A stretch of 54,300 nt of DNA from JBBIQS01 sp037442205 (GTDB lineage Bacteria > Myxococcota > Myxococcia > Myxococcales > UBA5297), in contig JBBIQS010000055.1 of the NCBI GenBank assembly GCA_037442205.1, positions 1-54,300 of the forward strand, read 5' to 3'. The notes beneath the pieces are model-generated. The model was not told the origin of the DNA and made no database searches. It saw nothing but the letters and a program-made list of their open reading frames with translations. This document shows, one piece after another, positions 1 through 6,891 of this stretch (its first letter is position 1; each line of letters opens with the position of its first letter). Made by a program: the position numbers and the translations under genes.

Positions 1-180
1 GGCGAGAGCCGCGGATTCGGCAAGCGCGAGTTCGGAGAGCGCGGAGGCGAGAGCCGCGGATTCGGCAAGCGCGAGTTCGGCGGACGCGGAGGCGAGAGCC
101 GCGGATTCGGCAAGCGCGAGTTCGGAGAGCGCGGAGGCGAGAGCCGGGGCTTCGGCAAGCGCGGCTTCGGGGCTGGCGCG
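1..180 (+). repeat. Four tandem 45-bp repeats inside the RGG-like tail
   Basis: Units at 1-45, 46-90, 91-135 and 136-180. Units 1 and 3 are identical. Unit 2 differs only around the last Glu/Gly codons and unit 4 has diverged at several bases. The array probably began before the window. Near-identity at the DNA level, including synonymous positions, points to recent duplication or slippage, not only protein-level selection. Confidence 0.9.
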
Positions 181-402
181 GAGCGCGGCGGCTTCAAGCG
201 GCGGGATCTGGTGGGAGGAGGTCGCTCCGACTCTCGCGGCTCCGGTAAGCGTGAGTTCGGCAGCCGTGGCGGCGAGGGCCGCGGCGGCCTTGGCAAGCGC
301 GAGTTCGGAGGCCCGCGAAGCAAGGGCCCGGGCTCTCGGGGCCCGGGCAAGGGTTTTTCCGGCAGGTCGGGTCCGCGGGGACGTGGCCCCGGGTCTCGCT
401 AA
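1..402 (+). CDS. C-terminal tail of an RGG/RxFG repeat protein (5' truncated by window)
   Basis: Reading frame open from base 1 to a TAA at 400-402, 133 residues. The visible part is wholly low complexity and basic: a 15-residue unit, GGESRGFGKREFGER, is repeated almost exactly, then decays into looser Arg/Gly/Ser/Lys/Phe sequence ending in GPGSR. Such RGG-like tails are known on bacterial DEAD-box RNA helicases and on RluB/RsuA-type pseudouridine synthases, where they help bind RNA; which of these heads this protein carries lies upstream of the window and cannot be seen. The strong codon and amino acid bias marks this frame as coding. Shorter readings in other frames of the same stretch are shadows. 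Confidence 0.75.
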   Translation, partial: GESRGFGKREFGERGGESRGFGKREFGGRGGESRGFGKREFGERGGESRGFGKRGFGAGAERGGFKRRDLVGGGRSDSRGSGKREFGSRGGEGRGGLGKREFGGPRSKGPGSRGPGKGFSGRSGPRGRGPGSR

Positions 403-429
403 ATCCCTTTGCTGCCTCGGGGATTTGCT

Positions 430-459
430 TTGACCCGGACTTTGTGCCGAGGCTAACAT
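430..459 (+). promoter_or_regulatory. Candidate sigma70-type promoter upstream of the HEAT-repeat gene
   Basis: TTGACC at 430-435 matches the -35 consensus at five of six positions. TAACAT at 454-459 matches the -10 at four of six. The spacer is 18 bp. It lies in the 116-bp gap before the GTG start at 519 and would give a leader of about 50 nt. Confidence 0.5.
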
Positions 460-518
460 CCTGCGCGATTTCGCGCCCTTGATCGGGCGCGCCAACGCGC
501 CAACGAGCTGAGGTCGAA

Positions 519-2633
519 GTGGCGATTCTCCCGAGGCAACTGGGGCCCAAGTTGCGCTGGACGCTGGCCGCGTGCGCCGCTGTGGCGGCGCTCGCCGTTC
601 ACTTTGGCTGCCAGAGCGAGCGCGAGAGCTGGATCAAGGACTTCGAGAAGGAGACCCGCCCCGAGATCCGGGCCGCCGCTCTGCAGAACCTGGCCGAGGC
701 CGGTCGCGAGGAAGATCTGCGCCTGTTCTTCAAAGGCGCGCGCGACGGCTCGGCCCTGGTGCGCAAGGCGGCGGCGGTCGGGCTGGGCAACAGCGGCGAT
801 GCCCGCTCGGTCGACGCGCTCGGCGAGCTGCTCACCGACGGCGACATCGAGGTCCAGCAGGCGGCAGCCGCCGGGCTGGCCCGCTTCAACAACGACAAGG
901 CCCGCGCCTATCTGCTCAATGCCTACGGGCGCCACGACGCGCCGGCCCGCGCCGCCATCGCCGCGGCGCTGGGACCGGCGGCGCTGGCCGAGGCGGTCCG
1001 CCAGGAGGCACGCCTTCTCTGGGATCGCAACCTCAAGGCCCTGGAGATGGGCGGTCCCGCCGAGCGGGTAGGTGCGGCCGAAGAGCTCGGCCGCAGCGGT
1101 CGCGGTGATGCCGTGGAGCGCCTGCTGCCGCTGCTGGGCGACGACTCGGTGCTGTTGGCCTCGGGCGCCGCCCGCGGACTTGGCGCCGCCGGGGATCGCC
1201 GGGCAGTGGCTCCGCTGATCGGCATCATCAAGGAAGACTACCCGGCGCTGCGCGAGGCCTGTGCCGAGGCGCTCGGCGCCCTCCAGGAGCCCTCTGCCAT
1301 CCCGGCCCTGCTCAAGATGGGGCTGGAGGGCGGTCCCAGCGCCATCGCCGCGGTCCGCGCCCTCGGCCAGCTCTCCTCCAACGCCGACGCCCGCGCTGCC
1401 CTCTGCCAGCTGACGGTGGAAGGCGGCCTCGAAGTGGCCGCGCTGTCGGCGCACCTCTCGGCCGGCGCCCAGGGATGCCCGGCCAAGGAGATCGTCGCCC
1501 GGCTCGGCCGCGGCACTGCCGAAGCGTTGGCCGGGCTGGCCGCACTGGAGGCCCTGGGCGGCTCGACCGGTGTGGAGCGGGTGCTCAACCAGCTCGAGGT
1601 CCCGGAGCTGCGCATCCAGGCGGTCCGTACCCTGGGTGCCATGGACGCTCCGGCGGCCGCCGCCAAGGTCGGCAAGCTCCTCGACTCCGAGAACCAGCGG
1701 CTGTCGCTGGCTAGGCAGAAGTGGGTGCCAGCCCGGCTGCCGACCAGCTACGGCGAGGGCTTTGAGGACCAGCGCCCCCGCGGCGACCGCGAGCGCGTCG
1801 CCAAGTTCAACGACATGATGAGCAAGCTCGACGCCCTCAACGAGGCGCGCGCCCAGGCCCTGGGCAACCGGCCCGCCGAGCGCCAGGCGCGGGCGCCGCT
1901 GGAGATCATCGACGACCTGCCCGAGGGCGACGACGAGCTGCTGATCGCGCTGGCCACCACCGCCGGCCGGCTGCAGGCCCCCGGGGCCGCCGAGATCCTC
2001 AAGAAGCTCGTCGAGGACGAGCGCCCGGCGATCCGCGCCGCGGCGTGCGAGGGGCTGGCCCAGAACAAGGCCCCCGAGTCCCTGCAGCTCGCCGGCAACT
2101 GCCTGCTCGATCCCGCGCCGGAGGTGGTGAAGGCCGCCGCCCGCGGGCTGCGCCAGGCCGGGGAGCCGGGACCGCCGCTGTTGCTGGCCGGCCTCAAGCG
2201 GCATTCGGAGCGCGCGGAGATCGTCAAGGCGCTGGGCGAGCTCAAGTCCAAGCCAGCCGCTGCTGCCATCGCCGCCATCCTGCCTGAAGGCGGGATCGAG
2301 GCCCTCGAGGCAGCCGTGGCGCTGGGGCGCATCGGCGATCCCTCGGTGGTGAAGCCGCTCATGGAGCTGCTTAGGGATCGCAACAACCAGATCGGGCTGG
2401 AGGCCATCGGAGCGCTGGGGGCTCTCGGAGATCAGGGCGCTGCCGAGACCCTGCGCCGGGGCGTGGTCAGCGAGCGGCCCGAGATCCGCGCTGCTGCGGC
2501 CCGGGCCCTGGGCAGGCTGGGCGTGCGCGACCCAGCCGTGGATGCTCTGCGCTTCGACTATTATGCCGAGGTGCGCCGCGCCGCCGAAGAGGCCTCGGGC
2601 AAGCCCAGCGCCGAGGCCCAGGGGAGTCGCTGA
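519..2633 (+). CDS. Membrane-anchored HEAT-repeat protein
   Basis: 704 residues from a GTG start preceded by a TGAGG-like ribosome site. Residues about 12-30 form one hydrophobic segment ending in HFGC, so the protein is probably exported and held by a signal anchor or a non-canonical lipobox (Cys31). The rest is a long series of two-helix HEAT/PBS-type repeats with recurring patterns such as IRAAAxxxLG and AVxPLIxxL, broken near residues 390-470 by a charged linker. HEAT solenoids are protein-binding scaffolds; no catalytic motif is seen. Its TGA overlaps the ATG of the next gene by one base, so the two are translationally coupled and probably act together. Specific function unknown. Confidence 0.85.
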   Translation: MAILPRQLGPKLRWTLAACAAVAALAVHFGCQSERESWIKDFEKETRPEIRAAALQNLAEAGREEDLRLFFKGARDGSALVRKAAAVGLGNSGDARSVDALGELLTDGDIEVQQAAAAGLARFNNDKARAYLLNAYGRHDAPARAAIAAALGPAALAEAVRQEARLLWDRNLKALEMGGPAERVGAAEELGRSGRGDAVERLLPLLGDDSVLLASGAARGLGAAGDRRAVAPLIGIIKEDYPALREACAEALGALQEPSAIPALLKMGLEGGPSAIAAVRALGQLSSNADARAALCQLTVEGGLEVAALSAHLSAGAQGCPAKEIVARLGRGTAEALAGLAALEALGGSTGVERVLNQLEVPELRIQAVRTLGAMDAPAAAAKVGKLLDSENQRLSLARQKWVPARLPTSYGEGFEDQRPRGDRERVAKFNDMMSKLDALNEARAQALGNRPAERQARAPLEIIDDLPEGDDELLIALATTAGRLQAPGAAEILKKLVEDERPAIRAAACEGLAQNKAPESLQLAGNCLLDPAPEVVKAAARGLRQAGEPGPPLLLAGLKRHSERAEIVKALGELKSKPAAAAIAAILPEGGIEALEAAVALGRIGDPSVVKPLMELLRDRNNQIGLEAIGALGALGDQGAAETLRRGVVSERPEIRAAAARALGRLGVRDPAVDALRFDYYAEVRRAAEEASGKPSAEAQGSR

Positions 2634-4618
2634 TGGCTGCCGACATCCGTGAACTCAAGGATCAGGCCGCCAAGCACTTTGCCAAGGGCAAGTTCGACAA
2701 GGCTGCCAGCGCCTACTCGGAGCTGTGCAAGCTGGAGCCCAAGGACGCCCAGCTGCGCGTCCGGCTGGGCGATGCGCTGGTCAAGGCCGGCAACAAAGAG
2801 GCCGCGGTCGGCGCCTACAAGTTCGCCGCCGAGAGCTACGCCCGCGACGGCTTCCTTCCCCGCGCCATCGCAGTCTGCAAGCTGATCCTCGAGGTGGACC
2901 CCAAGCACGTCGCCACTCAGGAGACGCTGGCCCAGCTCTACGCCAAGCGCACCGGCCCGCCCGCCAAGCCGGCGGCCGCTGCTCCTGCCGCGGCCGCGCC
3001 GGCTCCGGCCAAGGCGTCACCGGCTCCCGCGGCAGCGGCGCCCCCGGCCCCCACCGCTGCGGTCGGCGACACCATCGAGCTCGAGCTGGACACCGGAGGG
3101 CGCACCTGGGAGGCGGGGGTCAAGTCGGGCTCGGAAGGCGCCGACGAGCAGCCGGCTTCGGGCCTGGAGCTCGAGGCTCCGGACGCTTCGGCCGGATGGA
3201 AGGGCGCCAGCTCCTGGGAACCGCCGCAGCAGGTGGCGGCTCCGGCCGCCGGCGAGGTCGAGGTTCCGATCGAGCTGGAGACCCCGAAGGCCAAGGCTGC
3301 TGCGCCGGGCAAGCCGCCCGCGCCGGCCCCGCAGCCCAAGGCCCCGGCGGCGCCCCTCGAGCTTGAGGCTCCCGCCGAGCCCGCGCCTGCGGCCAAGCCG
3401 GCGCCGGTCGCCGCACCTCCCTCGGCCAGCCACGGCGCCGACGTCCTGTTCTCCGACGCCAAGCCCGCCTCGCGAAGCTTTTCGCTGGCCGAGGTCGACC
3501 TGGGCGAGCCGGACATCGCCCCCGAGCCGGCCAGCAAGCCCAAGCCGGCCCCTGCGGCTCCCACCACCGCGGTCGAGCTCGATCCCGGCGAGGCGGTCGC
3601 CGACAGCCTGGAGGCGGCCCTGGCCCAGAGCACCGGCTCCAAGGTCGCCGCGGCCGCGCCTGCCCCTGGCTCCTGGTTCGCCCCGCCCGAGGTCGCCGCC
3701 GGCAGCGCCCCGGCCTCGCTGGCCGATCTGGAGATCGGCGCGGTCGAGGACGAGAAGGAGGTCGCCCCGGCCCCCCAGGCGCCCGAGGCCCCGCGCTCGC
3801 TCCCCGAGATCCCGCTCTTCTCCGACCTGTCGCGCGAGGCCTTCGTCGAGCTGGCGTCGCGCTGCGATCTGCGGCGCGCCGAGGCCGGGCAGACCATCGT
3901 CGAGGAGGGCACGGTCGGCAGCAGTTTCTTCGTGGTCTGCAGCGGCCAGGTCAAGGTGTGCAAGAAGGCCGCCGGCGGCGAGGTGCTGCTGGCCAAGCTT
4001 GGCGAAGGGGCGTTCTTCGGCGAGATGGCGCTGCTCTCCGGGGCTCCGCGCACCGCCTCGGTGCTGGCGCTGGACGAGGTCGAGTGCCTGGAGATCTCGG
4101 CGGCGCTGCTGGGCGAGCTGCAGAAGCGCTATCCGCAGGTCGGCCAGGTGCTCAAGAAGTTTGCCGGGCAGCGACTGCTCAACAACGTCATGTCCACCAG
4201 CCAGTTCTTCCGCCCGTTCGACAAGAGCGAGCGGAACATGCTGGTGGAGCGGTTCAAGTCCCGGCAGGTCGTCCAAGGCGAGAAGGTGGTCCAAGAAGGC
4301 CAGCCGACCGACGGGCTCTACGTGGTCATGCTCGGCGAGCTCGAGGTGCGCCGCAGCGACGGCACCCGGCTGGCTCAGCTCAAGCAGGGCGAGCTGTTCG
4401 GGGAGATCTCGCTGCTCACCAAGAGCGCCGCCACCGCCGACGTGGTGGCCCTCAAGCGCTCGACTCTGCTGCGGCTGCCTCGCGAGTCCTTCAACGAGCT
4501 GATCAGCACCCACCCGCAGATCCTGTCGCTGGTCAGCGAGCTCTCCGACGAGCGGCTGCGCCAGCAGCAGGCCCTCGACGCCGGCAAGAAGAGCCCCGAC
4601 GGCCTGCTGATGGTGTAG
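2633..4618 (+). CDS. TPR protein with two C-terminal cyclic-nucleotide-binding domains
   Basis: 661 residues, no signal peptide, probably cytoplasmic. Residues 1-105 form TPR-like helical repeats. About 106-385 is a Pro/Ala/Glu-rich linker with repeated short ELE-type motifs. Two cNMP-binding (CRP-type) domains follow at about 390-510 and 520-640. The first has a complete phosphate-binding cassette: FGE at 462-464 and the ribose-phosphate arginine in APRTAS at Arg473. The second keeps FGE at 589-591 but has Ala600 where the arginine should be, so it probably does not bind nucleotide. No output domain is present, suggesting a scaffold that couples cAMP or cGMP level to partners of the TPR part, possibly the HEAT protein encoded just upstream with a one-base overlap. 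Confidence 0.88.
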   Translation: MAADIRELKDQAAKHFAKGKFDKAASAYSELCKLEPKDAQLRVRLGDALVKAGNKEAAVGAYKFAAESYARDGFLPRAIAVCKLILEVDPKHVATQETLAQLYAKRTGPPAKPAAAAPAAAAPAPAKASPAPAAAAPPAPTAAVGDTIELELDTGGRTWEAGVKSGSEGADEQPASGLELEAPDASAGWKGASSWEPPQQVAAPAAGEVEVPIELETPKAKAAAPGKPPAPAPQPKAPAAPLELEAPAEPAPAAKPAPVAAPPSASHGADVLFSDAKPASRSFSLAEVDLGEPDIAPEPASKPKPAPAAPTTAVELDPGEAVADSLEAALAQSTGSKVAAAAPAPGSWFAPPEVAAGSAPASLADLEIGAVEDEKEVAPAPQAPEAPRSLPEIPLFSDLSREAFVELASRCDLRRAEAGQTIVEEGTVGSSFFVVCSGQVKVCKKAAGGEVLLAKLGEGAFFGEMALLSGAPRTASVLALDEVECLEISAALLGELQKRYPQVGQVLKKFAGQRLLNNVMSTSQFFRPFDKSERNMLVERFKSRQVVQGEKVVQEGQPTDGLYVVMLGELEVRRSDGTRLAQLKQGELFGEISLLTKSAATADVVALKRSTLLRLPRESFNELISTHPQILSLVSELSDERLRQQQALDAGKKSPDGLLMV

Positions 4619-4636
4619 CGGGCGCCCGCGGCGGCG

Positions 4637-4662
4637 CGCGGCGCACGAGTGGAGGCGCCGCG
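4637..4662. terminator. Weak bidirectional hairpin between convergent genes
   Basis: An 8-bp perfect stem, CGCGGCGC with GCGCCGCG, around a 10-nt loop lies in the 45-bp gap between the stops of two convergent genes. On the plus strand it is followed by a short T-containing run (attgttt). The T-tract is poor, so termination is only suggested. Confidence 0.35.
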
Positions 4663-4663
4663 G

Positions 4664-5398
4664 CTATTGTTTGGAGGAGCCGCGCAGGCGCTTGATGTAG
4701 CCGTCGCGGTCGAGCAGGCCCGACTCCTCGAGCGTCTCCACCAGCGCCCGCAAGGCCCGCGCCTGGCGCGCCGCCAGGTCTTCGAGCTGCAACAGCCGCT
4801 CGGCCATGGCGCGGTTCACGTCGGTCGCAGTCGGCCCCAGGGCGGTCGTCGCAGGCGCCGCGGCGGCGGCAGGGGAGGGCGCGGCGTCGCCGTAGGTCGC
4901 CTCCCGTATTCCGAAGTCGGCCGGCGAGGCGGCGGTCGACCCGGTCGGAGCGACTTCTCCGTAGTAATAGCGGCGGATCGCCCGGTCGATGTCGGTGGGG
5001 CCGGCGAGCACCGGCTCGACCTTGATCCCGGTGGTGAAGGCGATGTCGTGCAGCGCCTCGTAGTTGGTCGGGTCGCTGGTCGCCAGCCGCAGCACCTTGC
5101 GGTTGGGATCGAGCGCCAGCGGCATCACCCCGAAGCGCTCGGCCATGTGCACCGGGAGCAGCTCGGTGACTCTCGGCGGTAGCTGGGCAGTCGCCAGGTT
5201 GACGCAGGGCATCCCCAGCTGCCGCGACAGGGCGACGGCGATGGTCGGCTCGGCGATCAGCCCCATGTCCACCAGCAGCCGGCCGAGGCGGCCGCCCCAC
5301 TTGCGCTGCTCGGAGAGCGCCGCCTCGAGCTGGGACTCGTTGATGAGCCCGGCCTTAACGAGGATTTCCCCCAGGCGCAGCTTGGGCTGGCCCGCCAT
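4664..5398 (-). CDS. Stand-alone MshEN (type II secretion ATPase N-terminal) c-di-GMP-binding protein
   Basis: 244 residues. Residues 8-31 (starting RLGEILVKAG) and 37-60 (starting RLGRLLVDMG) fit the two 24-residue motifs of the MshEN c-di-GMP-binding domain, separated by exactly five residues (RKWGG) as the family requires; motif II has Ile for one Leu. The domain continues to about residue 125 in T2SE_N style (PPRVTELLP, LRLATSDPTN). After it come an Ala/Pro linker and a C-terminal helix pair, with no Walker motifs, so this is not a GspE/PilB ATPase. Known MshEN domains bind c-di-GMP and control type IV pilus or type II secretion ATPases; here it is probably a free adaptor. It starts 19 bases beyond the stop of the phosphoesterase-like gene upstream and is likely co-transcribed with it. 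Confidence 0.85.
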   Translation of the reverse strand: MAGQPKLRLGEILVKAGLINESQLEAALSEQRKWGGRLGRLLVDMGLIAEPTIAVALSRQLGMPCVNLATAQLPPRVTELLPVHMAERFGVMPLALDPNRKVLRLATSDPTNYEALHDIAFTTGIKVEPVLAGPTDIDRAIRRYYYGEVAPTGSTAASPADFGIREATYGDAAPSPAAAAAPATTALGPTATDVNRAMAERLLQLEDLAARQARALRALVETLEESGLLDRDGYIKRLRGSSKQ

Positions 5399-5417
5399 TG
5401 CACCGACCGCCTTTCGC

Positions 5418-6599
5418 CTAGTTCTCGGCCTTCTTCTCTTCCTTCTTCTCGTCCTTGGCGGGGGCGGCCTCTTCCTTGGCCGCGGCCTGCTTGGGCGCCA
5501 GCTTCTGGGCCTGGGCCTTCTCCTCGGCGGAGAGGGCCTTGGCGCGGAAGATCTTGTAGCTGGCCTTCTGCCCCTTGACGGTGAGGGTGGCGGCCATGCC
5601 CACCGACTGCGTTCCGTCGTTCATCGACCAGGCCACCGAGTCGGCGGCGCCGGGGTTCAGGAAGAGCTTGTCGGCCAGTTCGCCCTCGCGGATCAGGCTG
5701 CTGCCGTCGAGGTTGGTGGCCCGCCCGCCGGCCTCCTTGATGTTGGGGAAGACGCCGAAGGGGATGCCGGTCTCGGCGATGAGCGCGGTCAGGTTGGCGT
5801 CGCCGACGTTGGTCCCTTCGGAGAGGCGGTCGATGGCGTTGGCGTCCTCGCCGTGCGGCGGGCCGTGCGAGACCAGCACCACCGGGTTCTCGGCTTGCTT
5901 GGCCAGGGTCTTGAGGGCCTCGACGTCCTGCTTGAAGTACTGGCAGCCGGTGCCGTTGGCGCAGTGGATGTACTTCTTGTCGTAGTAGCCGGGCAGGCTG
6001 ATCAGCTCCACCCCGTCGAACTCGACGTCGCGGACCTTGCCCAGGTTGACCACGTTGGGATGGCTCTTCTGCAGCGAGGCCAGCGCGTCGTTGAAGTCGG
6101 CGCGGCACTCGCGGTTGCCGGTGAGCACGAAGGTGGGCAGGCCGGTCTCGGCCACCGGGGCCAGCGCGCGCTCAATCGATTCGCGCGAGTCGCCGCTGTC
6201 GCCGACCACCAGGATGGCCCTGGCCCCCTCGGCCTTGAAGAAGTCGAGGTACTTCTTGAGGTTGACCAGGTTCTCGCCGCTGTCCTCGTTGATGCTCCCC
6301 AGCACGCCGAAGGTGACCTGTTCGCCCTGATCCTTGTCGAGGAAGGACAGCTTGTAGCCGGTCTGCTCGGCCTTCTTGCCGGCGATGGTCAGCTTCTCGA
6401 CCGGGGCCAGGTCGATGGGGCCCAGGCAGTCGGGATCGCTCTTGCCGGAGACGGAGGCGGGGACGGCCTCGGGCGCCTTGGCGGGCTTGGCGGCGGCCAC
6501 CGGGGCGGGAGCAGGAGTTGGGGCCGCGGCCGGCGTCTCCTTCTTGCAGGAGGAGGCCGCCACAAGCGCGGCGAGAAGGACCCAAGGGCGCAGATTCAT
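5418..6599 (-). CDS. Calcineurin-like metallophosphoesterase-fold lipoprotein, probably degenerate
   Basis: 393 residues from the ATG at 6597-6599, which has a GGAG site 9 bases upstream; an upstream in-frame start lacks a signal sequence. The signal peptide ends at Cys18 (VAASSC), followed by an Ala/Pro-rich spacer. The core carries metallophosphoesterase landmarks: GDSGDSRE at 133-140, GNRE at 161-164 (the usual GNHE with His replaced by Arg) and SHGPPHG at 244-250. The usual first motif DxH is not evident; VLGSINED sits in its place. So the fold is likely but the metal site looks incomplete. The C-terminus is Lys/Glu/Ala-rich. Probably anchored at the inner or outer membrane facing the periplasm; substrate unknown. 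Confidence 0.7.
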   Translation of the reverse strand: MNLRPWVLLAALVAASSCKKETPAAAPTPAPAPVAAAKPAKAPEAVPASVSGKSDPDCLGPIDLAPVEKLTIAGKKAEQTGYKLSFLDKDQGEQVTFGVLGSINEDSGENLVNLKKYLDFFKAEGARAILVVGDSGDSRESIERALAPVAETGLPTFVLTGNRECRADFNDALASLQKSHPNVVNLGKVRDVEFDGVELISLPGYYDKKYIHCANGTGCQYFKQDVEALKTLAKQAENPVVLVSHGPPHGEDANAIDRLSEGTNVGDANLTALIAETGIPFGVFPNIKEAGGRATNLDGSSLIREGELADKLFLNPGAADSVAWSMNDGTQSVGMAATLTVKGQKASYKIFRAKALSAEEKAQAQKLAPKQAAAKEEAAPAKDEKKEEKKAEN

Positions 6600-6891
6600 C
6601 GCGGTTTTCTCCGGTTCGGGAAGGGGCGCGAGTATAGCGGCAGGCCTCCCACCCGGCAAGGTCGGGGACCGGGCTCTGTCCGCTTGGCGTCGCCGCCGCC
6701 GGCGGCCCTCGGATCGGGGTTGCCATCGCCCGAAATAGGTGTCCGCGGCCGGCGCTCCTTTCCGCAGGATTGGGCCACCCGGATCGTCTCAAGCTGGACT
6801 ATTGCCTGCGAACGGGATGTCACGAGATGCTGCCGGCGCTCGAACAATTGCCGGCGTCGCGTTGTAGCCGCGCCGGCGCGGGAGCCAATCG

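Noticed and set aside
1..180. Tandem repeats as a possible CRISPR array
   Set aside because: Repeats are contiguous without spacers, in frame, and encode a regular peptide unit.
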